A stretch of 64,000 nucleotides of DNA. Origin: Chitinophagales bacterium (GTDB lineage Bacteria > Bacteroidota > Bacteroidia > Chitinophagales > Chitinophagaceae). Below, one piece after another: positions 19,322 through 27,696 of the stretch. Below the pieces are notes generated by a model. The model was not told the DNA's origin. It saw only the letters and a list, made by a program, of their open reading frames with translations, and did no database searches. The stretch is from NCBI GenBank assembly GCA_020636505.1, contig JACJXR010000007.1, positions 102,351-166,350 of the forward strand, in the 5' to 3' direction. The translations under genes were made by a program, and so were the position numbers. The first letter of the stretch is position 1; every line of letters starts with the position of its first letter.

Positions 19322-19828
19322 ATGAGCCATAGAATACTCTTACTCCTTCTGATGTTGTTATGCTCTTTTACTCAAGTGAATGCACAAAAATATTTAAGTC
19401 CAAAAGGTCTTGTTGCGTTTACGGAAGTAGATACAATGCCATATCCCGGATATAATTTATACCGATATTTATCAATACGAATGAAATATCCTGATGAGGC
19501 ACTGGTAGAACTGGCAGAAGGTAAGGTCATGATAAGATTTATGGTTGGTAAAGATGGCTATCTAAGGAATATAGAAGCTATTGATACTGTTGGAGTACAC
19601 GAGGCACTGGTAAAAGAAGCAATAAGAGTTGTGAGTAGAATGCCTCCTTGGGAACCAGGAATAAATAATGGAGTTTCTGTTGATGCATATTGTGCATTAC
19701 CCATTAATTTCAAAATAAATAACGGATGGTTGCAGAGAAAGGGTATACAAAATGATGCTAAGAAGGCGATAAGAAAGAAAGCAAGACAAAAAAGGATAAA
19801 CGAAGAATACGGTATTTATGAAGACTAG
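19322..19828 (+). CDS. Secreted protein with TonB C-terminal domain (1)
   Basis: 168 residues with a signal peptide ending VNAQ, then a TonB-C fold (about residues 45-130): YPDEALVELAEGKVMIRFMV, a VVSRMPPWEPG turn and LPINFKI as closing strand, followed by a basic tail rich in K and R. It has a cleavable signal instead of the N-terminal anchor and proline-rich spacer of real TonB, so it cannot span from the inner membrane. Stand-alone TonB-C proteins are common in Bacteroidota. It overlaps the next gene by 11 bp. Confidence 0.75.
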   Translation: MSHRILLLLLMLLCSFTQVNAQKYLSPKGLVAFTEVDTMPYPGYNLYRYLSIRMKYPDEALVELAEGKVMIRFMVGKDGYLRNIEAIDTVGVHEALVKEAIRVVSRMPPWEPGINNGVSVDAYCALPINFKINNGWLQRKGIQNDAKKAIRKKARQKRINEEYGIYED

Positions 19829-20543
19829 ACTACTTATAACCACCCTTATTATTCTGTGTGCATCAACTGTTTTTGCACAAAGCGATAACTCCATACCAAT
19901 CGATACGTTGTTTTTCAATAAACAAAAGACACTTGCAAAGAGTCAAAACGATATAGCTTATTATAGGTTTGTTTATCGTACCGATACCGATAGTATATAC
20001 AAAGTTGAAGACTATTACATCAATGGACAGTTGCAAGTAGTAGGATTCTATAAAACGCATACTCATATACTCTTGCGTACCATTACAAGCCAAGTGTATA
20101 GACACGGAGAGTTTTCATATTATAATTCCAATGGTGAATTGACATTAAAAGAAAAATATGAGAATGGTATCAGTATTGGAGAACTGCGACTCACCCCTCC
20201 TCCGGACAGTGCGGAAATAAGGCTCAAGTCAAGTGTGTTGACGTTTGTAGAACGGATGCCTGAACCAAAATATGATGTACGTCTTTTTATTGCTCAGAAC
20301 CTTGAATATCCCGAATCAGCAAAGCTGGACAGAGCTGAAGGTAGAGTAAACATAAGGTTTGTAGTTGACGAGGAAGGAGACATAATAGATATTGAGCATG
20401 TTGGGGATAAAATGCTTCATGTCGACTTAGTGAAAGCTGCTCTGCTTGTTGTAAGTAAATTTCCACGATGGAAACCCGGCATATTGAATGGAAAACCTGT
20501 AAAAGTATATTATACACTACCTGTAACTTTTAAACTCCAATAG
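19818..20543 (+). CDS. Secreted MORN-like/TonB C-terminal domain protein (2)
   Basis: 241 residues. After the signal peptide (TVFAQ) comes a region with a MORN-like repeat (GEFSYYNSNGELTLKEKYENG, about residues 95-118), then a TonB-C domain (about 155-241) with YPESAKLDRAEGRVNIRFVV, VVSKFPRWKPG and LPVTFKLQ. It overlaps the previous gene by 11 bp and is clearly a paralogue of its C-terminal domain, so the pair is translationally coupled. Probably periplasmic; function unknown. Confidence 0.75.
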   Translation: MKTRLLITTLIILCASTVFAQSDNSIPIDTLFFNKQKTLAKSQNDIAYYRFVYRTDTDSIYKVEDYYINGQLQVVGFYKTHTHILLRTITSQVYRHGEFSYYNSNGELTLKEKYENGISIGELRLTPPPDSAEIRLKSSVLTFVERMPEPKYDVRLFIAQNLEYPESAKLDRAEGRVNIRFVVDEEGDIIDIEHVGDKMLHVDLVKAALLVVSKFPRWKPGILNGKPVKVYYTLPVTFKLQ

Positions 20544-20555
20544 CCGACCCTCCCT

Positions 20556-20693
20556 TGTTCTACTATTGATTTTATAAACAACACCGTTATGAAATTAGAA
20601 CGATATACACAGGTTGCCTTCCACGAATAGACACTTGAAGGAATGCTCGAATTTGCCACAAATCACATAGAAGAGTTTGCAGTGATCAAGTAA
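20556..20693 (+). pseudogene. Chimeric gene scar: 5' of MBL-rhodanese gene joined to 3' of DMP19 gene
   Basis: Positions 20556-20624 repeat the promoter and first 12 codons of the MBL-rhodanese gene (21394-21463) with four substitutions and one deleted base. From the shared gccttNcac, 20616-20693 repeats the last 26 codons of the DMP19 gene (19232-19309), with an internal TAG but many synonymous differences. Only a 13-codon reading frame starts here. It is the join expected from a tandem duplication, or from deletion between tandem copies of a DMP19-to-MBL unit. Confidence 0.85.
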
Positions 20694-21260
20694 TTAGTCA
20701 TTGAACTCAACACCATTATCGTTCTTAGCAACCTTCATATCGGTTACCGGAACATCGTTGGTTACAGTTTCAAAATGTACATCTTTGAACCATATTTCGC
20801 CTGTGCCATTTAGTAGTGCACCGAAAGCTATGTTGGCGGTGTTTTCATCCACATCCAGTACTATCTCGTACTCTTTCCACTCTGTGGTTCCTTTTATACT
20901 CCTATAGTACATATTGTCAAAAGCAGTTGAATTGCCTTTATTGTCATTATCGGCTTTGGGATCCACACGAAACCAAAAACTCGCCCAACCATCCACATTT
21001 TCAGAGCGCATATAGCCTGTCATACGTACACGCTGCCCATTGTATTTTTCAACAACTGCGGTGCGCATCAGTGTTCCAAAGCCTTTTATACGCTTAGCAG
21101 TAGACTGTATATGACACACTCCGTTATCATCACTGCTCATTTCATATTTGTCAGGCATATCACCTGCTACAGACCAACCGCTTGATAGTTTCGTCCCGAA
21201 TTTGTTGGCGGATGCAACCGTGGCTATCATTAGTATGGCAACAAGAAGTAGATGTCTCAT
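20694..21260 (-). CDS. Secreted carbohydrate-binding-module-like protein
   Basis: 188 residues with a signal peptide (MRHLLLVAILMIATVASA). The mature part resembles galactose-binding-like/CBM beta-sandwich domains found behind AraC or transferase-like proteins: FGTLMRTAVVEKYNGQRVRM, GYMRSENVDGWASFWFRVD, TTEWKEYEIVLDVDENTANI, IWFKDVHFETV. No catalytic motif. The frame is open upstream to 21320, but ATG 21260 gives the natural signal peptide. Its stop codon abuts the gene scar. Function unknown. Confidence 0.7.
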   Translation of the reverse strand: MRHLLLVAILMIATVASANKFGTKLSSGWSVAGDMPDKYEMSSDDNGVCHIQSTAKRIKGFGTLMRTAVVEKYNGQRVRMTGYMRSENVDGWASFWFRVDPKADNDNKGNSTAFDNMYYRSIKGTTEWKEYEIVLDVDENTANIAFGALLNGTGEIWFKDVHFETVTNDVPVTDMKVAKNDNGVEFND

Positions 21261-21398
21261 AAATGCGGATTTTCTTAAAGTTAATGAAAATATGCTATAT
21301 GAATAGGACCCTTGTAACACCTGTTACACAACTCTCACATCTGACCAAAATCAGGCTAAAATGTGACTTTTGTCACTGTTTGGGGGCTTGCCCTGTTC

Positions 21399-21406
21399 TA
21401 CTTTTG
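21399..21406 (+). promoter_or_regulatory. -7 box (TACTTTTG) of the MBL-rhodanese gene
   Basis: Perfect TAnnTTTG, 20 bp before the start codon. The copied version in the scar at 20561-20568 reads TACTATTG, a damaged box. Confidence 0.55.
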
Positions 21407-21426
21407 ATTTCATAAACAACACAGTT

Positions 21427-22839
21427 ATGAAATTAGAACAGATATACACAGGTTGCCTTGCACAAGGCGCTTACTATGTGGAAAGCGAAGGAGAAGCAGT
21501 GGTGATAGATCCATTGCGTGAGGTGCAACCATACATCGACAGAGCGGAAAAAGACGGAGCCAAGATCAAGTATGTATTGGAAACACACTTCCATGCAGAT
21601 TTCGTGTCGGGACATATAGACCTGGCCAAAGCTACAGGCGCACAAATAGTATATGGTCCTACCGCACAACCGGGCTTTGATGCTTTGGTTGCGGAAGACG
21701 GTCAAGAATTCAAAGTAGGTAAGATAACATTCAAAGTGCTGCACACTCCGGGGCATACCATGGAGAGCTCCAGCTATTTGCTGATAGACGAAGAAGGTAA
21801 AGAAGTTGCCCTTTTCTCAGGCGATACACTCTTCCTTGGTGATGTAGGCCGTCCTGACTTGGCGCAGAAAGCCGCACATATGACTCAAGAAGAGTTGGCG
21901 GGCTTGTTGTTCGATTCGCTTCGCAATAAGATCATGTCTTTGTCCGACGATGTGATGGTATATCCCGCACACGGTGCAGGCAGTGCATGTGGTAAGAAGA
22001 TGAGCAGCGATACAATGGATACACTCGGACATCAGAAAGCGACCAACTACGCTTTGCGTGCCGATATGACTCGCGACGAGTTCATCAAAGAAGTAACGGA
22101 CGGATTGACTCCGCCACCGCAATACTTCCCTAAGAATGTGGCCATGAACAAGCAAGGCTACGAGAGTATAGACAGTGTGATAGAAAAGGGTACGCAAGAG
22201 TTGAGTGCGGAAGCGTTTGAAGCTGCGGCAGAAGAAACAGGAGCGCTGATATTGGATACGCGCAAACCACAGACATTCGCCAAAGGATTTATTCCCGGTT
22301 CCATCAACATAGGTATAGACGGCAACTTCGCCCCATGGGTGGGTACATTGATTCCCGACCTGAAACAACCGATACTGATAGTGGCCGATGAAGGTAGAGT
22401 GGAAGAAGTGGTGATACGTCTAAGCCGTGTGGGTTACGACAACAGCATCGGATATCTGAAAGGGGGATTTGAAGCATGGCAAGCAGCAGGTAAGGAAACA
22501 GACAGTATAGAAAGCATTACTGCAGATGAGCTTGCAGAACGTATGAACGACAACAACATACTGTTGGATGTGCGTAAGAACAGCGAATACGATTCAGAGC
22601 ATGTGATAGGTGCGGAAAATGTGCCGCTCGATTATATCAACGACAATATGCAATCTGTAAATACAGAGAAGGAGACATTTGTACACTGTGCCGGTGGTTA
22701 CCGCTCAATGGTGTTCATCTCCATCCTCAAAGCAAGAGGAATACACAATATGATAGATGTACAAGGTGGCTTTAAGGCCATTAAGGATAGTAAGAAATTC
22801 AACGTCAGCGCCTACGAGGAGCCGACAACGATGCTCTAG
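21427..22839 (+). CDS. CstB-like MBL-fold hydrolase with two rhodanese domains
   Basis: 470-residue cytoplasmic enzyme. Residues 1-245 are a metallo-beta-lactamase domain with metal motif THFHADFVSGH and later HTPGHT, FSGDTLF and YPAHGAGSACG, as in persulfide dioxygenases. Residues about 258-355 form a rhodanese domain without the catalytic cysteine (VADEGR in its place). Residues about 372-465 form a complete rhodanese with active-site loop HCAGGYRS (near 416-423). The same order occurs in S. aureus CstB, which oxidises persulfides to thiosulfate. Probable role: sulfide/persulfide detoxification. Monocistronic, with promoter and terminator. Confidence 0.88.
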   Translation: MKLEQIYTGCLAQGAYYVESEGEAVVIDPLREVQPYIDRAEKDGAKIKYVLETHFHADFVSGHIDLAKATGAQIVYGPTAQPGFDALVAEDGQEFKVGKITFKVLHTPGHTMESSSYLLIDEEGKEVALFSGDTLFLGDVGRPDLAQKAAHMTQEELAGLLFDSLRNKIMSLSDDVMVYPAHGAGSACGKKMSSDTMDTLGHQKATNYALRADMTRDEFIKEVTDGLTPPPQYFPKNVAMNKQGYESIDSVIEKGTQELSAEAFEAAAEETGALILDTRKPQTFAKGFIPGSINIGIDGNFAPWVGTLIPDLKQPILIVADEGRVEEVVIRLSRVGYDNSIGYLKGGFEAWQAAGKETDSIESITADELAERMNDNNILLDVRKNSEYDSEHVIGAENVPLDYINDNMQSVNTEKETFVHCAGGYRSMVFISILKARGIHNMIDVQGGFKAIKDSKKFNVSAYEEPTTML

Positions 22840-22867
22840 TGATGTAGTGGTATGCTATAGTTTACAA

Positions 22868-22912
22868 GCCCTGCTTTTAGTGCTTTTCCAAGTACCTACG
22901 GCAGGGCATTTT
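22868..22912 (+). terminator. Terminator of the MBL-rhodanese gene
   Basis: The arms gccctgc (22868-22874) and gcagggc (22901-22907) are followed by atttttg. The loop is long and probably folds further. Confidence 0.65.
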
Positions 22913-22984
22913 TGTGTGTACTAATGACAATCGAGTGATGAAATATACAGGTTCTAATATTAACTTGTAAATACAAAACCTCCT

Positions 22985-23455
22985 ATGAAGTCCTCAAACA
23001 TTTATATCCCGCTTTTACTTTTCGTTTTCGTATCGGTATTGTTTTCCTGTAAAAAAGATGCTCGCACACCGATGGTGGAAGTTACTCGAGAGCATCCGCT
23101 GAATAATTTATATGGAACGCGATTGATGGAAGGCTATAAGATCGGTTGGGGCGGTTCTTCACAAAAAGTTGACAGCACTTGGTTTGATAGCCTGTATATA
23201 ACCATTACCCCTGTTGATGGAAATAGAATCAGTGTGAAAAGTGTGGGTTATCCTTATGGAACCGTTATGGTTTATGTTCCGGATGAAGAAAACAAGCATC
23301 AAGAGGCGTTATACTTTGAACATCAGGAGCGTTATACAGGAGAAAATTTGTGGTACGATTTTATTCATGACAAAGTGAAATACGGTTGGCACTTTTCTAC
23401 TTCTGCTTACACAAATGTTTACATTACTTATACTGTTATTTGGGACAAAGAATGA
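22985..23455 (+). CDS. Hypothetical lipoprotein
   Basis: 156 residues with a lipoprotein signal (lipobox LFSCKK near residue 22). The mature part is polar and beta-rich with many aromatic residues (WGGSSQKVDSTWFDSLYITI). I do not recognise a family. It stands alone between the MBL gene and an inverted-palindrome cassette. Coding is supported by the lipobox and the full-length open frame. Confidence 0.6.
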   Translation: MKSSNIYIPLLLFVFVSVLFSCKKDARTPMVEVTREHPLNNLYGTRLMEGYKIGWGGSSQKVDSTWFDSLYITITPVDGNRISVKSVGYPYGTVMVYVPDEENKHQEALYFEHQERYTGENLWYDFIHDKVKYGWHFSTSAYTNVYITYTVIWDKE

Positions 23456-23538
23456 TTTGTCCCGAACAGGTCATCGTACAATTATATATCTATATATGTA
23501 GCAGTGTAGCATTTGCTAGATGCTGCAGTTTTGGTACA

Positions 23539-23569
23539 CTGTCCCTGTCCCGCAAATAGGGACAGCGGG
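23539..23569. repeat. Degenerate palindrome (left member of an inverted pair)
   Basis: The 23 bases 23543-23565 are the exact reverse complement of 24066-24088. The outer arms of the hairpin are decayed here: one C is lost on the left and the right side is mutated. Confidence 0.9.
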
Positions 23570-23574
23570 TACAT

Positions 23575-24009
23575 TTATTCCTTGTCACGTTTTATTTTAT
23601 ACATGGCACAATGCGGAGCATCTGTGCATTTAAGTTTGTTTCGCTTTATTGTATACCTGATTAATTCTTGTTTTTTTATACCTGTATTACGTTGTTTGTA
23701 GGGGCATTTTTTTTCTGATGTTTCACAACAATCGAACCATTGCAAAGTAGAAGAATTCAATATCAAGGTGTCATTATGTATAAATGTTTTGCCTTTAAGT
23801 ACAGTATAGGTACCTGTTATATATGATGAGTAGGAAGTGCTTATTGTATTCAGTGTATATATATTATCATCCATTATGGTTAAGTAAGTGCATGGCCTTG
23901 AATAGTCATCACTTATATAGCTGTAACAAGAACGGTATGTAATACCTTTTTGAGCATAACCATGCATTACATACAATAAGAGTATTAATATCAATTGAAT
24001 GCTCTTCAT
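23575..24009 (-). CDS. Small secreted cysteine-containing protein, unknown function
   Basis: 144 residues with a signal peptide (about residues 1-19, ending GYAQ). The mature part has six cysteines (including a CC pair in DCCETSEKKCPY), many Tyr/Thr/Ser and a basic C-terminus. No family recognised. The gene is AT-rich compared with its neighbours and is boxed in by two copies, in opposite orientation, of one palindromic sequence (23543-23565 and 24066-24088), suggesting that it arrived as a small mobile cassette. Confidence 0.55.
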   Translation of the reverse strand: MKSIQLILILLLYVMHGYAQKGITYRSCYSYISDDYSRPCTYLTIMDDNIYTLNTISTSYSSYITGTYTVLKGKTFIHNDTLILNSSTLQWFDCCETSEKKCPYKQRNTGIKKQELIRYTIKRNKLKCTDAPHCAMYKIKRDKE

Positions 24010-24056
24010 AATTAAATATAATGGTTCATAGAGTATTTAATGTCATCCCTAAGCTA

Positions 24057-24095
24057 AACTGTCCCCTGTCCCTATTTGCGGGACAGGGGACAGTT
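24057..24095. repeat. Perfect REP-like palindrome (right member of an inverted pair)
   Basis: Perfect 16-bp stem (24057-24072 with 24080-24095) and a 7-nt loop tatttgc. There is no T tract, so it is not a standard terminator. It carries the reverse complement of 23543-23565. Confidence 0.92.
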
Positions 24096-24237
24096 ATAAG
24101 GATTTGCTATTTGTCATAGTAATGCCAGTTTCTGTATGTGTCTGTATGATACGTTGATGCTTATCGTCTGTACTTGACACAAGCCGTTTATTGTGTGTTT
24201 GCCCCCTTGTGCGCCATTAAACCAAAGGGACGACAAT

Positions 24238-25092
24238 ATGCATGCAAAACTCCACCATTCCGTATGTGTGTTCAACATTACGGATGATATGTCCACTGTA
24301 TTTTCAGCAGGCGAGTATCGCCACGACCTGCTGAGTATTCTTATGCTGCAAGATGCGGACAATACCGTCATTGTAGGCAATTCGGAGATACATATAAAAG
24401 GCGATGCCTTGTGCTTTCTCACGCACAACCAGCCATTGGTGACTGCCGAAGACCTTCGTGGCGAATGTACCGTTATTCAGTTCAATGCGGATGTGTTCTG
24501 CATACAAAAGCACGATGCCGAAGTGGGGTGCAACGGTATTTTGTTCAACAATCTGTACGAGCCGCCTATATTGGCTGTGGATAGAGATCAGCTCAACTCG
24601 TTCATGGACATTGCTCAACGTATGGTGGTCGAGGTGGAGCAGCGCAACACTTGTTGCGTGGACATGCTGGAGAGCTATCTTAAACAATTCTTGATATCGG
24701 CGGTACGCATCAAGAAAGCCGAGCAGGGTGCGCTTAAAGAGGCTCAGTATGTGGAGCATGACAAGATGCAGCAACTTCGCCAACTGATGGACAAGCATTA
24801 CAAAGAGCAGCGCAAGTTGTCTTTTTATGCGGATAAACTCTGCTTGTCTGAGTCTGCTATACACAAGCTAACTCATAAGCACTGGGGCAAATCATTTATC
24901 GCCATCCTATCCGAAAAGCTGATAATGGATGCCAAGTCGCTACTGTTCCTCACCAACGACACGGTTAAGGAAATATGCTACGACCTTGGTTTTAACGACC
25001 CCGCATACTTTACTCGATTCTTCAAAAAGCACAGCGGTACCACCCCCGAATCGTATCGACAAACAATACGGAATAGTACAACTACCGTATAG
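24238..25092 (+). CDS. AraC family transcriptional regulator
   Basis: 284 residues. The N-terminal half is a cupin-like ligand or sensing region (INFELD-type, with NSEIHIKGDALCFLTHNQP). The C-terminal AraC/XylS domain with two helix-turn-helix motifs spans about residues 190-280 (LSFYADKLCLSESAIHKLT; VKEICYDLGFNDPAYFTRFFKKHSG). Start set at 24238 (MHAKLHH); 15 earlier in-frame codons (from 24193) look non-coding. The lipoprotein gene 60 bp downstream in the same direction may be a target or partner. Confidence 0.85.
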   Translation: MHAKLHHSVCVFNITDDMSTVFSAGEYRHDLLSILMLQDADNTVIVGNSEIHIKGDALCFLTHNQPLVTAEDLRGECTVIQFNADVFCIQKHDAEVGCNGILFNNLYEPPILAVDRDQLNSFMDIAQRMVVEVEQRNTCCVDMLESYLKQFLISAVRIKKAEQGALKEAQYVEHDKMQQLRQLMDKHYKEQRKLSFYADKLCLSESAIHKLTHKHWGKSFIAILSEKLIMDAKSLLFLTNDTVKEICYDLGFNDPAYFTRFFKKHSGTTPESYRQTIRNSTTTV

Positions 25093-25152
25093 AATAGTGC
25101 AACGTGCAAAGGGCTCATTTCCTGAACTTTAAGTTCATAAATAGGAAATAAT

Positions 25153-26088
25153 ATGAAAAAGAGTATGATCTTGCTATCGGCAGTACTGATAGCGTTCTCA
25201 GCATGTAAAAAAGAAGACAAAAACGTCACAACCACTCCCACAACAACGCAAATGGGTAAAGACCCCGCTACCGCGGAGGTGGTGTCCGTAGACCGTTTCA
25301 GTTCCACTGCGGGTATGTTGATGGTGCGCGATGCCAACAACGGACTACCCGGTCCGAATGTGGCCATCAATTACGATCAGGCGCCGTTCATCACCAAAGG
25401 CTTGGGCCCAAGCGGACAGATGGTGGAGTATTACAATTTCGATGTGCAATCGACTACGCCTGCACCTATATATGTGTTGTTCAAAGAGGGTAGCACCACT
25501 CCTGTGGATGGCCAGTTGAACATCATCAATGTTATACCGGGTGATGCGGGTTACAACGACTTTTGGCAGGTGGTTAAGGTTGCCGTTCCTGCAGACTATG
25601 TGGCCAACTTGGTGACAAGCTATTCCGAAATAGTGGAGAAAGGCTATGCCACAAGCACTACGGATATGTTGGTGAACTGTCCTGTGGTACCTAAAGGTTC
25701 TACTGCCAACAAAAAACTCGGTGGTGGCGCCAATCAGTTGACCATGGGTTGGTACAAAGGCAAAGTGGTGCATTACTTCTCTTTTGAAGAAAAGAAACTT
25801 ATGGGCAGTACGGTACCTGTATCGCCGATATACGTTACGTTCAATATCAACCCCAATATGATGGGTGGTGGCCCTGCTTCGGGCTTCGTGTCGGAAATGG
25901 GCAATATGCAAACCCACAATGTGGTGGCTACCATACCTTCAGACGCATCATACTCTCCACTATGGTTGGTAAATGTGTACGACAATATGGACTTTGCCAA
26001 CGTAGGCAACTTGTCTCAGGCGCAAATGGCCAATATATTGGCTACAGGTGTGGCCAATGTAAATTGTCCGATAGTGTCTATACAGTAA
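25153..26088 (+). CDS. Hypothetical lipoprotein
   Basis: 311 residues; lipobox FSAC near residue 16 followed by KKEDK, typical of Bacteroidota surface lipoproteins. Two similar halves are visible around SPIYVTFN and APIYVLFK, and each is followed by a PGDAGYNDFWQVV- or PSDASYSPLWLVN-like motif, suggesting an internal duplication (about residues 85-165 and 190-290). I do not recognise a named family. It follows the AraC regulator by 60 bp and ends in a clear terminator. Confidence 0.65.
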   Translation: MKKSMILLSAVLIAFSACKKEDKNVTTTPTTTQMGKDPATAEVVSVDRFSSTAGMLMVRDANNGLPGPNVAINYDQAPFITKGLGPSGQMVEYYNFDVQSTTPAPIYVLFKEGSTTPVDGQLNIINVIPGDAGYNDFWQVVKVAVPADYVANLVTSYSEIVEKGYATSTTDMLVNCPVVPKGSTANKKLGGGANQLTMGWYKGKVVHYFSFEEKKLMGSTVPVSPIYVTFNINPNMMGGGPASGFVSEMGNMQTHNVVATIPSDASYSPLWLVNVYDNMDFANVGNLSQAQMANILATGVANVNCPIVSIQ

Positions 26089-26111
26089 GTACATCTGTTT
26101 TATTAAACCAT

Positions 26112-26140
26112 AAGGCCCGGTATTCACCGGGCTTTCTTTT
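26112..26140 (+). terminator. Terminator of the 25-kb lipoprotein gene
   Basis: The stem is cccgg with ccggg plus flanking a-t pairs (26112-26135), followed by ttctttttt. Confidence 0.75.
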
Positions 26141-26166
26141 TGGTTCATTTGTCTAAATAATATTTG

Positions 26167-26174
26167 TACATTTG
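26167..26174 (+). promoter_or_regulatory. -7 box (TACATTTG) of the umuC-like operon
   Basis: Perfect TAnnTTTG, 37 bp before the start. A second candidate, TAATTTG at 26186-26192, has a TTTG 19 bp upstream. No LexA-like operator was recognised. Confidence 0.4.
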
Positions 26175-26211
26175 TTTAAATTGTGTAATTTGCTTGTACA
26201 ATTCAAAACAG

Positions 26212-27672
26212 ATGGAGCAGACAAAAACACCCGAATCATTCACCCGATACGCAAAGAACAATCTATCCTACAATAAGGACGCCATTGTCATGTATATAGA
26301 CATGAACAGCTTCTTTGCCAGTTGTGAGCAACAAGACAATCCCGACCTGCGCAACAAGCCCATAGGCGTCATCACACACCCCGCAGCCAACGCCTGCGTG
26401 ATAGCACCCTCCATCGAAGCCAAGAAATACGGAGCCAAAACAGGCATGAGGTTGACGGAGGTTCGCGAATTGTGCCCTCAGATAATCCCTGTACTGGCAA
26501 GGCCTCCGCGCTATCGTGATTATCATGTACGCATTATTTCCGTACTCAAAAAGTATTGCGACGATGTATTGCCCCGCAGTATAGACGAGGCGGTGATGAA
26601 CTTTACAAGTTACCGATTGGTGTATGATGATTTTACAGTCATCGCCAAAAAGATAAAAGCTGACTTGCGTGTAATCTGTGGTGAATATGTAAAATGCAGT
26701 ATTGGTATAGCGCCCAACGGCTTCTTGGCCAAGCTGGCCACCGAGATACAAAAGCCCGACGGATTGATAGAGATCACCCCCGAAAATATAGATGGACATT
26801 TGTCTAAAATGAAGCTGACTGACCTGCCCGGTATAGCCCGTGCCAATGAAAAGAGATTGTTGACCATAGGTATACGTAATCCGTTGATGTTGCGCCATGC
26901 TTCTGAGGCATTGCTGCGCAAAGCGTTCGGTGGTGTGGTGGGCAACTATTGGCATCGCAGGCTCAACTTCGGCGAGGTGGATATGTACAAGAACGGCTAT
27001 CGTGGTATGAGTGCAGGCCGTACGCTGAGTCGTTTGCAAAGGGAGAGCAAACAATCGATGGAGAGTATGCTTATATCCTTGTGTACTCGCTTGGAACAGC
27101 GTATGGTGAAGCAGGAGGTGTTTTGCAGAGAGTTGGTGTTCAGTATCAAATACTACGACGGTACGCGTTGGGATACGAAAGTGAAGCTTGCCGTACCCTC
27201 ACAAGATGCCATGGATATGCGCAAGTACATCAAGCAAAAGATGGATGAGTTTGAGCAAGTGAGACGAACCGCATTGCTCAACAACAAAGTGCAACATATG
27301 GGGGTGGCCATATCCAACTTCGTTACCGATAAGCACATGCAGTACAGTTTGTTCGACAACCAAATACGTCGCGACCTGCTGCGTAAGGCCATGTATGCTA
27401 TAAAAGACGAGTATGGAAAGAACAGTGTGCGCCGTGCTGCGGAAACCATTCAGCACGATGTGATGAGAGACGCCATCGGTTTTGGGTCGGTAAAAGACTT
27501 ATACGAAGGCAACCACTTCAACCAATACCTGTTGGAGGACGATGTGCTTGGAGCCAAGGCGGAACGTAGTACACAGAAAAAGAAAGTAGACCTACCCGAT
27601 ATAGACTGGGATGTGTTTCAAGATGAAGAAGTACGCTTAGAATATCAAAGACAATTACAAGAAGCAGGATAA
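26212..27672 (+). CDS. Y-family DNA polymerase, UmuC-like
   Basis: 486-residue translesion polymerase. The palm has catalytic motif YIDMNSFFASCEQ (near residue 26) and SIDEAVMNF (near 122). A helix-hairpin-helix region (LTDLPGIARANEKRLLTIGI, about 200-220) and a little-finger domain follow, then QYSLFDNQ at residue 377, a good match to the beta-clamp-binding QLxLF motif in the position it has in UmuC. A 60-residue acidic tail follows. No umuD is adjacent. It is the first gene of a three-gene unit with a radical SAM protein 24 bp downstream. The frame is open 16 codons further upstream, but MEQTKTPESF is the better start. Confidence 0.85.
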   Translation: MEQTKTPESFTRYAKNNLSYNKDAIVMYIDMNSFFASCEQQDNPDLRNKPIGVITHPAANACVIAPSIEAKKYGAKTGMRLTEVRELCPQIIPVLARPPRYRDYHVRIISVLKKYCDDVLPRSIDEAVMNFTSYRLVYDDFTVIAKKIKADLRVICGEYVKCSIGIAPNGFLAKLATEIQKPDGLIEITPENIDGHLSKMKLTDLPGIARANEKRLLTIGIRNPLMLRHASEALLRKAFGGVVGNYWHRRLNFGEVDMYKNGYRGMSAGRTLSRLQRESKQSMESMLISLCTRLEQRMVKQEVFCRELVFSIKYYDGTRWDTKVKLAVPSQDAMDMRKYIKQKMDEFEQVRRTALLNNKVQHMGVAISNFVTDKHMQYSLFDNQIRRDLLRKAMYAIKDEYGKNSVRRAAETIQHDVMRDAIGFGSVKDLYEGNHFNQYLLEDDVLGAKAERSTQKKKVDLPDIDWDVFQDEEVRLEYQRQLQEAG

Positions 27673-27696
27673 TCACCATAAACAAACCATAGAGAG

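Noticed and set aside
24057..24095. Perfect hairpin as a transcription terminator
   Set aside because: There is no T tract on either side, and an inverted copy exists at 23.5 kb, so a repeat element is the better reading.
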